Shown here piece after piece: positions 16,695 to 25,918 of a stretch of 64,000 bases of DNA. The position numbers and the translations under genes are program-made. Where the stretch lies: NCBI RefSeq assembly GCF_014873485.1, contig NZ_JADBDT010000001.1:3838501-3902500 (forward strand), read 5' to 3'. The notes beneath the pieces were generated by a model. The model was not told the origin of the DNA. It ran no database searches and saw only the letters and a list, made by a program, of their open reading frames with translations. This DNA comes from Sphingopyxis sp. OAS728. Its GTDB lineage: Bacteria; Pseudomonadota; Alphaproteobacteria; Sphingomonadales; Sphingomonadaceae. Position 1 is the stretch's first letter. Each line of letters begins with the position of its first letter.

Positions 16695-17901
16695 TTATCG
16701 CTATGTGGCGATCGATCCCCAGGGCCGCGAGCGCAAAGGGCGGCTGACCGCCGCCAACGACGACGCGGCGCGCGCGGATCTGGTTCGCCGCAAATTTCAT
16801 ATCGTCGCGGTCGAAGCTGCGGGGGCCAAACCAGCCGGCCGTTCGCTGCTTGCGTTCCGCCGGAATAGATTGAGCAGCAAGGATCTGGCGCTGTTCACGC
16901 GCCAGCTCGCGACGCTCGCTGAAGTCGCGCCGCTCGAAGAGGCGCTACGCACGCTGACGCGGCAGAGCGAGGCCGAAAGCGCGCGCGCCGTCATCGGCGA
17001 TGTCCACGCCGGCCTGCTCGAAGGCCGCCGCCTAGCCGATGCTATGGGACGCCAGCCGGGCAGCTTCCCGCCGCTCTACCGCGCGATGGTCGCCGCGGGC
17101 GAAACCACGGGCAGCCTGACCACCATTCTTGCCCGTCTTGCCGACCTGCTCGAACGCCAGGCCGAGGTGCGCGGCAAGCTGATCGCCGCGCTCGCTTACC
17201 CCATCGTCCTCGCGATCGTCGCGATCGGCGTCGTCGCGGCGCTGATGATCTTCGTTGTCCCGCGTGTCGTCGAACAATTCACCGACGTCGGCCAGCAACT
17301 GCCGTTTCTGACCCGCGCGGTGATTGCGATTTCCAGCTTTGCCGCGAACTGGTGGTGGTTGATCGCGTTGCTGATCGCCGGGGCGAGCTTCGGCTGGGTC
17401 ACCGCGATGCGGCGCCCGGCGTTCAAGGCGCGCGTCGATGGCCGGCTGCTCCGCCTGCCGCTTTTCGGGCGCTTGCTCCGCGACCTTTATGCCGCGCGCT
17501 TTGCGCGGACGCTGTCGACGATGGTGTCGAGCCGCCTGCCGCTCGTCGAAGGGTTGAAGCTGACCGTGCCGACGATCCGCAACGCCGCGCTCGCGGGAGC
17601 GACCGCCAATATCGTCGATCAGGTGCGCGCTGGCGGCAGCTTGTCCGCCGCGCTCCGCGATGCCGGGGTCTTCCCTCCGCTGCTCGTCTATATGACTGCG
17701 AGCGGCGAAAGTGCCGGGCGGCTCGAGCAGATGCTGGAGCGCGCCGCCGACTATCTCGAACGCGAATTCGACCGCTTTACGGCGGCGTCGATGGCGCTTC
17801 TCGAACCTGTCATAATTGTCGTTATGGGGTCTTGCGTGGCCCTTATCATCCTCGCCATTCTGCTTCCGATCCTTCAGTTGCAGAACCTTGCAGGTCTATA
17901 A
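16687..17901 (+). CDS. gspF: type II secretion platform protein GspF
   Basis: 404 residues. Two tandem T2SS-F domains, with LALFTRQLATLAEVAPLEEAL opening the first and RFARTLSTMVSSRLPLVEGL the second. Three membrane segments lie near 170-195, 220-240 and 375-400 (the last VIIVVMGSCVALIILAILLPIL). GspF is the polytopic core of the inner-membrane assembly platform that works with GspE. Begins inside the last codons of gspE. Confidence 0.96.
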   Translation: MPDYRYVAIDPQGRERKGRLTAANDDAARADLVRRKFHIVAVEAAGAKPAGRSLLAFRRNRLSSKDLALFTRQLATLAEVAPLEEALRTLTRQSEAESARAVIGDVHAGLLEGRRLADAMGRQPGSFPPLYRAMVAAGETTGSLTTILARLADLLERQAEVRGKLIAALAYPIVLAIVAIGVVAALMIFVVPRVVEQFTDVGQQLPFLTRAVIAISSFAANWWWLIALLIAGASFGWVTAMRRPAFKARVDGRLLRLPLFGRLLRDLYAARFARTLSTMVSSRLPLVEGLKLTVPTIRNAALAGATANIVDQVRAGGSLSAALRDAGVFPPLLVYMTASGESAGRLEQMLERAADYLEREFDRFTAASMALLEPVIIVVMGSCVALIILAILLPILQLQNLAGL

Positions 17902-17904
17902 TAA

Positions 17905-18384
17905 ATGTCTCTGATGCAGCTTTTCATCCGCCTGATGCTCGACCCCGCCCGTCCGCCGCGCAAGAAGGACGAGCGCGGCTTCACACTGACCGAACTGATG
18001 GTCGTGATCTTCATCATCGGGCTGCTCGCCACCGTGGTGATGATCAACGTCCTGCCGAGCCAGGACCGCGCGATGGTGACCAAGGCCAAGGCCGATATTG
18101 CGACGCTCGAAAATGCGCTCGAGCAGTACCGGCTCGACAATCTGACCTATCCGGCCTCGACCGATGGGCTGAACGCGCTGACCATCGCACCGCCCGCGCT
18201 CGCGCAGCCCGAACGCTATCGCCGCGGCGGTTATATCAAGAAGCTGCCCGCCGATCCGTGGGGCCGCCCTTATAATTATCAGGCGCCGGGGCCGAACGGA
18301 AAGGCGTTCGACGTCTGGTCGCTCGGTGCCGACGGCGCCCCCGGCGGGACCGACGATAATGCGGATATTCGCGCCGATAGCTGA
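17905..18384 (+). CDS. gspG: major pseudopilin GspG
   Basis: 159 residues with a 25-residue leader, longer than the common 6-8, then the prepilin peptidase site ERG/FTLTELMVV with Glu at +5 and a hydrophobic helix. The C-terminal globular part has the GspG pattern: KADIATLENALEQYRLDNLTYP, KKLPADPWGRPYNYQAPG, FDVWSLGADGAPGGTDDNADI. The last segment carries the calcium-site acidic residues of major pseudopilins. It forms the pseudopilus shaft; processed by GspO at the end of the operon. Confidence 0.97.
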   Translation: MSLMQLFIRLMLDPARPPRKKDERGFTLTELMVVIFIIGLLATVVMINVLPSQDRAMVTKAKADIATLENALEQYRLDNLTYPASTDGLNALTIAPPALAQPERYRRGGYIKKLPADPWGRPYNYQAPGPNGKAFDVWSLGADGAPGGTDDNADIRADS

Positions 18385-18841
18385 GACGCGCGCGCGTCCC
18401 CACGCCAACGGCTTTACGCTCGTCGAACTGATGGTCGTGCTCGCGATCATGGCGCTCGCCGCGACCGCCGTCGTGCTCACCATTCCGGGTGAAGAACGCA
18501 CGGTACGCAGCGAGGCTGACCGGCTCGCCGCGCGTCTCGCCGCCGCGCGGGATGTCGCGGTGATCGAGGGGCGCAGCGTCGCGGTCAATTTCGCGCCGTC
18601 GGGCTATGGTTTCGAACGGCGGATTTCGGGCGAATGGCAGCCGCTGCCCGGCCGCGCCTTCGAACAGCGCAACTGGCCCGGCGATGTGCGCTTTGCAGCT
18701 GGCAACGGGCAGGGCGCGTCGCGCGTGCTGTTCGATCGCGTGGGAATCAGTCCGACGCCGCAGGCGATAGTGCTCACAGGGGGTGATGCGCGCGAAATCG
18801 TGCGCGTTTCGGCAACCGGGGAGGTCAGCCGTGGGCAATGA
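18359..18841 (+). CDS. gspH: minor pseudopilin GspH
   Basis: 160 residues; ATG 18359 lies inside the 3' end of gspG (26-base overlap). Leader of 18 residues, then NG/FTLVELMVVLAIMALAATAVVL with Glu at +5. The globular part (LAARLAAARDVAVIEGRSVAVNFAPSGYGF, FDRVGISPTPQAIVL) matches GspH. Part of the pseudopilus, near the tip complex. Confidence 0.92.
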   Translation: MRIFAPIAETRARPHANGFTLVELMVVLAIMALAATAVVLTIPGEERTVRSEADRLAARLAAARDVAVIEGRSVAVNFAPSGYGFERRISGEWQPLPGRAFEQRNWPGDVRFAAGNGQGASRVLFDRVGISPTPQAIVLTGGDAREIVRVSATGEVSRGQ

Positions 18842-19217
18842 TGTCGTCCGTCGTTCGCCGTCCGGCGAAGGGGGGTTCACGCTGCTCGAAATGCTCGTGG
18901 CTTTGAGCGTCATCAGCATTGCCGCGCTCGCGCTTGTCCGCCTCGACGCCTATGCGGTGCGCACCGCGGGCGATCTCGACGAAAGCACAATGGCGGGCGT
19001 CGTCGCCCAAAACCGAGCGGTCGAATTGTGGACCGATCCGGCGCCGCCCACGATCGGCAATAGCGCCATCGGCGTCGCGAACGCCGGGCGCAACTGGCGC
19101 GTCGAACAGCGGGTCTCGAAAACCGCCGACGATAGTTTGCTGCGCATCGACCTGCGCGTGCGTCCCGAGAGTGGGCGCGGGCAGGCGGTGCTGACGATCA
19201 TCCGGCCGTCGCGATGA
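18831..19217 (+). CDS. gspI: minor pseudopilin GspI
   Basis: 128 residues. GTG 18831 was preferred over the upstream in-frame ATGs because GGGGAGG stands 6 bases before it and the overlap with gspH is then only 11 bases. Leader of 15 residues, then GG/FTLLEMLVALSVISIAALAL with Glu at +5, then QNRAVELWTDP, the usual GspI Q-N-x-A-x-E pattern. Forms the pseudopilus tip with GspJ and GspK. Confidence 0.9.
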   Translation: MGNDVVRRSPSGEGGFTLLEMLVALSVISIAALALVRLDAYAVRTAGDLDESTMAGVVAQNRAVELWTDPAPPTIGNSAIGVANAGRNWRVEQRVSKTADDSLLRIDLRVRPESGRGQAVLTIIRPSR

Positions 19218-19825
19218 GGGACGAACGCGGCTTCACTCTCGTCGAAATGCTCGTCGCGCTGTCGATCTTCGCGGCCATCGCGGCGATGGGCGTCGGCCTG
19301 CTGCGCAGTAGCGTCGATACGCAGGATGCGGTGCAGGAACGGCTGAAGGCGATGGGCGGGATCAATCGCCTGCGCGCCGTCATGGCGAACGATCTGGCGC
19401 AGGCTGTTCAGCGTTCGACGCGCGGGCCGGCGGGGGAAGCCGTTCCCGCCTTCGTAGGATCGTCAACGGGCTTTGCCTTTGTCCACGGAGGAGCGGGTTC
19501 GCAGGATGGTGGCTCTCGTCCCGCCATCGAGCGTGTCGCCTATGCAAAGGTCGGCAACGAGTGGCGGCGCGCGACGCAGCCGATGCTCGATGGCACGGCG
19601 CTCGGCGAGGGCGACCGGTTGATCGCCGACGTCGCCAGCGTCGCGGTGCGGTACCGCGATGAGCGGGGCAATTGGGGCGAGGTCTGGAATTCGGAGCCGG
19701 GCGACCGCCTGCCGCGTGCGGTAGAGGTGCGGTTGGCTCGCACCGGGCGCGAGGCGTTGACGATGCTGTTCCTGACCGCGCCCACGCTGCCGCCGCCGCC
19801 GGTCCAAGGGGTGCCGACACCATGA
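19214..19825 (+). CDS. gspJ: minor pseudopilin GspJ
   Basis: 203 residues. Very short leader MRDERG, then FTLVEMLVALSIFAAIAAMGVGLL with Glu at +5. The body shows the GspJ pattern LRAVMANDLAQAVQRSTR and IERVAYAKVGNEWRRATQP. A tip component of the pseudopilus. Starts four bases before the gspI stop and overlaps gspK by ATGA. Confidence 0.93.
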   Translation: MRDERGFTLVEMLVALSIFAAIAAMGVGLLRSSVDTQDAVQERLKAMGGINRLRAVMANDLAQAVQRSTRGPAGEAVPAFVGSSTGFAFVHGGAGSQDGGSRPAIERVAYAKVGNEWRRATQPMLDGTALGEGDRLIADVASVAVRYRDERGNWGEVWNSEPGDRLPRAVEVRLARTGREALTMLFLTAPTLPPPPVQGVPTP

Positions 19826-20829
19826 GACGCCGCAGGAAAGACGAGCGCGGCGCGGCGCTGCTGACCGTATTGCTGCTCGTCGCTGTGATGGCGGTGATCG
19901 CCGCGACCGCGCTCGACCGGTTGACGCTCGCGACGCGCATCGCGGGCAGCGCGGCGACGGTCGATCAGGGCCGCGCATACGCCTTTGCTGCCGAGCAGAT
20001 CGCGCTTCGCCGTGTCGCCGACCTCGTCGGACGCGACCCCGCCAAGCTGACGCTGGCCGGAAACTGGCTCGGGCGCGATTTCACGCTGCCGTTGCCCGGC
20101 GGTCAGGGTCGCGCGAAGCTGACCGACGCGAACAATTGCTTCAATCTCAACAGCCTTGTCGCCGAGACGGTGCCGGGGCGATTCAGCCAGCGGTCGGGTT
20201 CGATGCGCCAGTTCGGCGAATTGATGAGCTTGCTCGGGATCGATGCGGGGCAGGCGCAGGCGATCGCGGGCGCGGCGGCGGACTGGATCGACAGCGACAG
20301 CAACGAGGGCCCGCTCGGCGCCGAGGATAACGCCTATCGCGGGATGCAGGGCGCCTATCTGCCCGCGAACCGCAAGATGGCTGATGTTAGCGAACTCCGC
20401 GCGGTGCGCGGCGTGACGCCGAAAATTTACGCGCGCCTTAAGCCCTGGATTTGCGTCCTGCCGGTGACCGACCCGGTGAAGCTTAACGTCAATACGCTCG
20501 CGCCCGAACAGGCGCCGCTGGTCGCGATGTTGGTGCCCGGCGAGATCGGCGTGGCGAAAGCGCGGGCGGTGCTGGCGGCGCGCCCCGCTGGCGGCTATGG
20601 CAGCAGCGTACGATTCTGGGAGGCGGGGCCGTTCGAAGGACGGAAACCGCCGACCGATGTTGCCGAACAGGCGGGCGTGAACAGCCGCTGGTTGGCGCTG
20701 ACGACGAATGTGACGATGGGGGACGGTTTCTTGACCGCAGTTTCGCTGATCGATGCCAATGGCGGGGCGCCGTCCGCGGGCATAACGCCGCCGGTAATCG
20801 TGCGCCGCGATTGGGGCGAGAGCGACTGA
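19822..20829 (+). CDS. gspK: minor pseudopilin GspK
   Basis: 335 residues; ATG 19822 overlaps the gspJ stop. Leader MRRRRKDERG, then AALLTVLLLVAVMAVIAATAL. As in other GspK proteins the +5 glutamate is absent (Thr here). The large globular domain has DANNCFNLNSLV, AADWIDSDSNEGPLGAEDNAY, the saposin-like helix region and LNVNTLAPEQAPLVAML. Caps the pseudopilus. Two bases separate it from gspL. Confidence 0.95.
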   Translation: MRRRRKDERGAALLTVLLLVAVMAVIAATALDRLTLATRIAGSAATVDQGRAYAFAAEQIALRRVADLVGRDPAKLTLAGNWLGRDFTLPLPGGQGRAKLTDANNCFNLNSLVAETVPGRFSQRSGSMRQFGELMSLLGIDAGQAQAIAGAAADWIDSDSNEGPLGAEDNAYRGMQGAYLPANRKMADVSELRAVRGVTPKIYARLKPWICVLPVTDPVKLNVNTLAPEQAPLVAMLVPGEIGVAKARAVLAARPAGGYGSSVRFWEAGPFEGRKPPTDVAEQAGVNSRWLALTTNVTMGDGFLTAVSLIDANGGAPSAGITPPVIVRRDWGESD

Positions 20830-20830
20830 T

Positions 20831-21976
20831 ATGACGCGCACGCTGGTTCTCTGGCTGCCCCCGGTGGCTGCGCTTGGCGAAGGCGATGCGCCCCGGCCCG
20901 CGTGGCTGCGGATCGACGATGGCATTGTCGTCGATTCAGGACAGGATGACGGCTGGGTCGATGCGTGGGAAAAACCGCGCGACGATAGCCCCGACGACCG
21001 GCTGATCGCCTTGGCGCCGGCCGCCGACGTCCCGCTGCGCTGGCTCCATTATCCGGGCGCTGCACCCGCGCAGGCTGCTGCTGCGGCGCGGATCGACGCG
21101 CTGAAGAACAGTCTGGGCGATGCCGCGGCGCTGCATGTCGTCGCCGGGCAGCCCGCGGGCGAGGGGCAGGCGGTCCCGGTCGCGGTGACGACCCACGCCG
21201 CGATGACTGCGTGGACCGACTGGCTGAAGGCGCGCGATCTGAGCGCGGCCGCGATCATCCCGTCGGCGGCAGCGGTGCCGCCGCCCGAACCCGATACGCT
21301 GTGGATGGCCGACGTTGGCGGCGAACAGATCATCCGCACCGCCGAGCGCGCTTATATGTCCGATCCCGAACTCGATCCGCTGATCGCGGGCGGCCACGCC
21401 GCGCTGCCGCTCGATGCCGACCGGATGCGCGAGTCGCTGTTGCTGACACTCGCCGCGCCGCCGCTCGACCTGCTCAGCGGCGGGTGGAAGCCCAAGCGCA
21501 GTTGGTCGGTCGACCCCGCGATGCTCCGGCTGGCGAAGCGCCTTGCCATCGCACTTGTCGTCGTGAGCCTGCTCATCCCGATCATCTATGCGGTGCGCCT
21601 CTCATCCGACACCGGCCGCGCCGACGATGCGGTCGTCGCGATGGCGAAGAAGGCCGGGGTGACCGCGACCGATGCGACGGCGGCCGAGGCCGAACTCGAC
21701 CGCCGCCTGGCCGCCGCCGGCGGCGGGCCGCTCGCTTTCTCGGTTCCGGCATCGGCGCTGTACGACGCGATGGGCGATGCGCCCGGCGTCTCGCTCAAGA
21801 CGCTGTCGCACCGCACCGACGGGACGCTGACGACGACGCTCGCGGCGCCGCGTGTCGAGGATATCAATCAGGTGCTGCTGGCGCTGCAGGCGCGCGGTTA
21901 CCGCGTCACCGCGCAGCCGATGGCGGGCAGCGACGGTCAGCAAATGGCCAATATCACGATCCGGGCGGTACCATGA
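20831..21976 (+). CDS. gspL: type II secretion protein GspL
   Basis: 381 residues. The cytoplasmic actin-like domain (LVLWLPP, DRLIALAPAADVPLRWLHYP, AARIDALKNSLGD) is followed by a membrane segment near 240-258 (LAIALVVVSLLIPIIYAV) and a periplasmic ferredoxin-like domain (SLKTLSHRTDGTLTTTLAAPRVEDINQVLLALQARGYRV). GspL couples the GspE ATPase to the platform and partners GspM. The stop overlaps gspM (ATGA). Confidence 0.92.
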   Translation: MTRTLVLWLPPVAALGEGDAPRPAWLRIDDGIVVDSGQDDGWVDAWEKPRDDSPDDRLIALAPAADVPLRWLHYPGAAPAQAAAAARIDALKNSLGDAAALHVVAGQPAGEGQAVPVAVTTHAAMTAWTDWLKARDLSAAAIIPSAAAVPPPEPDTLWMADVGGEQIIRTAERAYMSDPELDPLIAGGHAALPLDADRMRESLLLTLAAPPLDLLSGGWKPKRSWSVDPAMLRLAKRLAIALVVVSLLIPIIYAVRLSSDTGRADDAVVAMAKKAGVTATDATAAEAELDRRLAAAGGGPLAFSVPASALYDAMGDAPGVSLKTLSHRTDGTLTTTLAAPRVEDINQVLLALQARGYRVTAQPMAGSDGQQMANITIRAVP

Positions 21977-22455
21977 CCGAGAGACTGCAAAATTGGTGGA
22001 TCGCGCTGTCGACGCGCGAGCGCTGGCTCGTCGGCGTCGCGGGCGTGCTGGCGCTGGGCGTGATCCTGTGGGGTCTCGGGCGACCGGCGGTCGCGGCCTT
22101 CATTGATCTGGAGAGCCAGCACCGCGCCGCGATCGAGCGCGAGGGCCGCGTGTCCTCGAAGGTGCAATTGCTCGCGCAGCGCCCCTCCAAATCGGTCGCC
22201 GCGGCGGTCGATGCCGTCGCGCTCGACCAATATCTTGCACAATCGGCGGGCGAAATCGGACTGACGCTCGACCGCAACGAAGCGCGCGGCGCGGGGCAGG
22301 CGACGATCGCGATCGCCACCGCGCGCGCGACCGTACTGACCGACTGGCTCGCCTCGCTCGAGGGGCAGGGCTTTGTCATCGACCAGCTCACGATCACCCC
22401 CGCCGCCGACGGTACCGTCGGCCTCACCGCCGAGTTGCGGAAGGGCGGTCAATGA
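21973..22455 (+). CDS. gspM: type II secretion protein GspM
   Basis: 160 residues; ATG 21973 overlaps the gspL stop. Short N-terminus with WWIALSTRERWLV, one membrane segment (about 18-38), then a periplasmic ferredoxin-like domain ending DWLASLEGQGFVIDQLTITPAADGTVGLTAEL. The STRERW motif just before the membrane helix is typical of GspM. Dimerises with GspL in the platform. Confidence 0.93.
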   Translation: MTERLQNWWIALSTRERWLVGVAGVLALGVILWGLGRPAVAAFIDLESQHRAAIEREGRVSSKVQLLAQRPSKSVAAAVDAVALDQYLAQSAGEIGLTLDRNEARGAGQATIAIATARATVLTDWLASLEGQGFVIDQLTITPAADGTVGLTAELRKGGQ

Positions 22456-23168
22456 GCGCGCGGCGACGCTGGGCGATTGCGGCGCTGCTGCTTGCGCTGA
22501 TCCTGATCATTGCAACCTTCCCGATGCGGCTCGCGCTCGCTTGGTCGGGTGCGACCGATGCGGGCATCACCGCGCGCGCCGTTCGCGGGTCGGTCTGGTC
22601 GGGCGAACTCGTCGAGGCGCGGCTCGGCGCCTTGCCGCTCGGCACGGTGCGCGCCAGCCTGTCGCCGCTCGCACTGCTCGGCGGGGGTGTCGACCTCGCT
22701 TTTTCGCGCGCCGACGACCGGCTCGGCGCGCTCGCCGGACGGCTGCATGGCAGCAACCCGCGCGGTATTTCGGATGTCAGCGGCACGACCTCGATGTCGG
22801 GCGGGCTCGGCATGATCCCCGTCGATACGATCCGCTTCGAAGGCGCGACCGTGCGGTTCGACGGCGCGGGCAAATGCGCCAGCGCCGCGGGTCGCATCCA
22901 GCTCGCGGTTACCGCCCCGATTGCCGGGCTCGACCTGTCGCGCGGGCTTTCGGGGCCGCTGACATGTGCGAACGGACGCGCACAGGCTGCGCTCGGCAGC
23001 CAGTCGGGCATGGAGCGATTGACGCTCTCCTTCGACGGCGGCGGCGCCTATCGCGCGCAGTTCGCGATCAACGTCGACCGCGACCCGGCGATGGCTGGCG
23101 CGCTTGCCGCGCTGGGCTTCAAGGCCGGGCCCGGCGGATTCGTGCTGGCGACTTCGGGTCGCTTCTGA
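22452..23168 (+). CDS. gspN: type II secretion protein GspN
   Basis: 238 residues. One N-terminal membrane anchor (WAIAALLLALILIIATFPMRLAL) and a beta-rich periplasmic domain with TDAGITARAVRGSVWSGELVEARLG and GTVRASLSPLALLGGGVDL, the usual GspN opening. GspN is an accessory T2SS component whose exact job is not settled. Overlaps gspM by four bases. Confidence 0.88.
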   Translation: MSARRRWAIAALLLALILIIATFPMRLALAWSGATDAGITARAVRGSVWSGELVEARLGALPLGTVRASLSPLALLGGGVDLAFSRADDRLGALAGRLHGSNPRGISDVSGTTSMSGGLGMIPVDTIRFEGATVRFDGAGKCASAAGRIQLAVTAPIAGLDLSRGLSGPLTCANGRAQAALGSQSGMERLTLSFDGGGAYRAQFAINVDRDPAMAGALAALGFKAGPGGFVLATSGRF

Positions 23169-23169
23169 C

Positions 23170-23937
23170 GTGACCATCCTCGATGCCTTGCCCTTCGGCA
23201 TGGGCGTCGCCTTCGCTGCGCTGATCGGGCTGGTATTTGGCAGCTTCATCGCGACGCTGGTACTGCGCTGGCCCGCCGGGCGCTCGGTGCTTGGGCGATC
23301 GCAATGCGATGGTTGCGGCCGGCCGCTTGGCGCTCTGGATCTCTTTCCTTTGTTGTCGCCCCTCGCGTCGCGCGGTCGTTGCCGGACGTGCAATGCTGCG
23401 ATCGATCCTTTTCACTGGCGCGTCGAACTGGGCTCAGCACTGATCGGCATTGTCGCCCTCGCATTTTCACCGGGAACTGCGGGTTGGATCTGGGCCCTGT
23501 TCGGCTGGATGCTGCTTCCGCTTGCGCTGCTCGATGCGCGCCATTTCTGGCTTCCCGACCGCCTCAACCTGCTGCTCGGCATCGTCGGCCTGCTGATAGC
23601 CGGTCCGATGCTGGATACGTCGCTGATCGACCGCTGGGTCGGTGCGGTCGTCTGCGGCCTGACGCTCGCCACCATTGCCGAATTCTATCGGCGCGTGCGG
23701 CTGAAAGACGCAATGGGCGGCGGCGATCCCAAGCTCGTTGCGGCGATCGGCGCGTGGCTTGGCTGGCAGGCGCTGCCGCTGATGCTGCTCCTGGCCAGCC
23801 TCGGCGGGATCATCTGGGCACTCTTCGTCCAACGAAAAGGGGACCAGCCGCTCGGCGAGCGACGGGTCCCCTTCGGTGTCTTTGCCTGCACCGCCGCTTT
23901 CGCCGCGGTGCCGCTGTGGCCGCTTATTGCCCGATGA
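23170..23937 (+). CDS. gspO: prepilin peptidase GspO
   Basis: 255 residues; GTG 23170 begins one base after the gspN stop. The zinc-binding pairs CDGC and CRTC are present near residues 44-80. Catalytic aspartates of type IV prepilin peptidases lie in LLDARHFWLPDRL and in MGGGDPKL. About seven membrane segments. It cleaves and N-methylates the five pseudopilins encoded upstream. Its 3' end overlaps the convergent pal gene by 14 bases, an unusually tight junction. Confidence 0.95.
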   Translation: MTILDALPFGMGVAFAALIGLVFGSFIATLVLRWPAGRSVLGRSQCDGCGRPLGALDLFPLLSPLASRGRCRTCNAAIDPFHWRVELGSALIGIVALAFSPGTAGWIWALFGWMLLPLALLDARHFWLPDRLNLLLGIVGLLIAGPMLDTSLIDRWVGAVVCGLTLATIAEFYRRVRLKDAMGGGDPKLVAAIGAWLGWQALPLMLLLASLGGIIWALFVQRKGDQPLGERRVPFGVFACTAAFAAVPLWPLIAR

Positions 23938-24439
23938 CGACGGTCACGGCGCGACGGTTCTTGGCATAGGCTTCCTCGGTCGAACCGAGTTCGGCCGGAC
24001 GTTCCTTGCCATAGCTGATGACGTTGATGCGCGACGGGTCGATGCCGAGCGACGCGAGATAGTTTTTCGCGGCGTTCGCGCGGCGTTCGCCGAGCGCGAT
24101 GTTATAATCACGGGTGCCGCGTTCGTCGGCATGACCTTCTAGCGTGACGCGGACCGCGGGATTGCGCTGCAGCCACTGCGACTGGGTCTGCAGCGTCGCC
24201 TGATCCTGCGCGTCGACATTATACTGGTCATAATCGAAGAAGACGCGGTCGCCCATGGCGCCGACGCTGGCGAGGAAATCTTCCTGCGATCCGGGGACAA
24301 CGCCGGTGCCGGTGTTGTTGCCGGTGTCGCTGGTGCCTTCGGGGGCGGGGGGGAGCGTGTCAGGGGCCTTTTTTGCGCAGGCGCCAACAGCAAGCATGGT
24401 GATCGCCGCAATCATTGCGGTGCTTTTGCGTATCGTCAT
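23924..24439 (-). CDS. pal: peptidoglycan-associated lipoprotein Pal
   Basis: 171 residues. Lipoprotein signal with lipobox VGAC (Cys21), a Thr/Gly/Asn-rich linker and the OmpA C-like domain: RVFFDYDQYNVD, VTLEGHADERGTRDYNIALGERRANAAKNYL, SYGKERPAELG, AKNRRAVTVV. Outer-membrane anchor of the Tol-Pal envelope-constriction system that binds peptidoglycan and TolB. Last gene of the tol run, 100 bases after tolB. Confidence 0.97.
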   Translation of the reverse strand: MTIRKSTAMIAAITMLAVGACAKKAPDTLPPAPEGTSDTGNNTGTGVVPGSQEDFLASVGAMGDRVFFDYDQYNVDAQDQATLQTQSQWLQRNPAVRVTLEGHADERGTRDYNIALGERRANAAKNYLASLGIDPSRINVISYGKERPAELGSTEEAYAKNRRAVTVVIGQ

Positions 24440-24539
24440 GTCTCTGTCCTCTTGTTGTTGAAAATCATTCGTGCGGCCGATTTGGCCCGTTCAGGACGCG
24501 ATAGTTGAACCCGATCGCGCCCCTTTGGTTCCGGTTTCC

Positions 24540-25907
24540 TCAGGGGAGTACCGGGCCCCAGCTGGGGTCCGACCCGTCTTGCGGGGTCGGCAGGCGGCGC
24601 ATGTTCACGCCGGTCAGGTCGACCTGCCACAGGCCCGATTTGCCTTCGCGGCCGGGCGTGGTGCGGAAAAACTGGATGACGCGGCCGTTCGGCGACCAGG
24701 TCGGCGCCTCGTCCTGCCAGCTATTGGTCAGCATCCGCACGCCGCCGCCCGACGGGGTCATCACGCCGATCCGGAATTCGCCGCCGCCCATGCGGGTAAA
24801 GGCGATCAGGTCGCCGCGCGGCGACCATTCGGGGGTCGCGGCGCGGCCGCCGCCAAAGCTGATCCGCTGCTGGTTCGACCCGTCGATGTTCATCGTATAG
24901 ATTTGCTGACCGCCCGAGCGGTCGCTTTCGAACACGATCTTCTTGCCATCGGGCGAGAAGCTGCCCCCGACGTCGATGCCCGGCGTGCTCGTCAGCCTTA
25001 CCGGTGTGCCGCCATTGGCCGAGATGCGATAGATGTCGGTGTTGCCGTTCACGGCCATCGAATAGAGAATCTGCGTCCCGTCGGGCGACCAGCGCGGCGC
25101 GAAAGTCGCGTTCGCGCTTTCGGTCACCAATTTCTGCGACCCCGCCGCAACGTCGTAAATGAACACGCGGACGCGGTTGTTCAGATAGGAAACGTAGACG
25201 ATCTTCTTGTAATCGGGTGAGAAGCGCGGGCTGATTGCCAGCGCCTGACCATTGGTGATGAAGCGGTGGTTGCCGCCGTCGCTGTCCATGATCGCGAGGC
25301 GCTTGATGCGGTTCCCCTTGGGGCCGCTCTCGGCGATATAGGCGACACGGCTATCGAAGAAGGGCGCTTCGCCCGAGAGGCGCGAATAGATGGCATCGGC
25401 GCATTTGTGCGCGGCGCGGCGCCAGTCGCCGGGCTGGATCTCGAAACCCTTGCGGACGAGCTCGCTGCCGAGTGCGGTGTCATAGAGATAGCAGCCGACG
25501 ACGAGGCCGCCGGTGCCGTTCGCGTCGACGAAGCCGTGGACGACGTTCTCGGCGTTGCGGCCCTGCCATTCGGCAAAGCGCGGCGCCTGCACCTCGGCGC
25601 GGCTGATCGCGGGAATCCCGGCGGGCCCCATCGGATCATAGAGGCCGCTGCGTTCAAGGTCGGCGGCGATGACTTCGGCGATCTGGCGGCCAAGGCTGTC
25701 GGTGCGGAGTCCCGCGACATTCTGTGCCGACGCGGTTGCCAGTGCTGGGATCGCGATGATGGTGCGGTCCTGCGACAGCGTGCCGGTCACGGTTTCTTCC
25801 GGTCCCGCGCGCGGAGGCGAAGATGCATCTGGCGTTTGCTGCGCAAGAACGGGGGTGCTGCAAAGAAGGAAGGAAAGAGAAAAGGCGAAGAGCCGGCTAG
25901 CAGACAT
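24540..25907 (-). CDS. tolB: Tol-Pal periplasmic protein TolB
   Basis: 455 residues from ATG 25907, chosen for its GAGGA site 8 bases upstream; an ATG at 25922 overlapping the tolA stop is possible. Sec signal ending VLAQ. The N-terminal TolB domain (VIAADLERSGLYDPMGPAGIP, YRLSGEAPFFDSRVAYIAESGPKGNRIKRLAIMDSDGG) precedes a six-bladed WD40-like propeller with repeats such as FSPDGKKIVFESDRSGGQQIY and WSPRGDLIAFTR. Couples Pal to TolA. Confidence 0.96.
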   Translation of the reverse strand: MSASRLFAFSLSFLLCSTPVLAQQTPDASSPPRAGPEETVTGTLSQDRTIIAIPALATASAQNVAGLRTDSLGRQIAEVIAADLERSGLYDPMGPAGIPAISRAEVQAPRFAEWQGRNAENVVHGFVDANGTGGLVVGCYLYDTALGSELVRKGFEIQPGDWRRAAHKCADAIYSRLSGEAPFFDSRVAYIAESGPKGNRIKRLAIMDSDGGNHRFITNGQALAISPRFSPDYKKIVYVSYLNNRVRVFIYDVAAGSQKLVTESANATFAPRWSPDGTQILYSMAVNGNTDIYRISANGGTPVRLTSTPGIDVGGSFSPDGKKIVFESDRSGGQQIYTMNIDGSNQQRISFGGGRAATPEWSPRGDLIAFTRMGGGEFRIGVMTPSGGGVRMLTNSWQDEAPTWSPNGRVIQFFRTTPGREGKSGLWQVDLTGVNMRRLPTPQDGSDPSWGPVLP

Positions 25908-25918
25908 GATATTGTTCC

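Noticed and set aside
23940-25907. Plus-strand frames over pal and tolB
   Set aside because: Opposite to lipobox/OmpA and TolB propeller motifs; no independent support.
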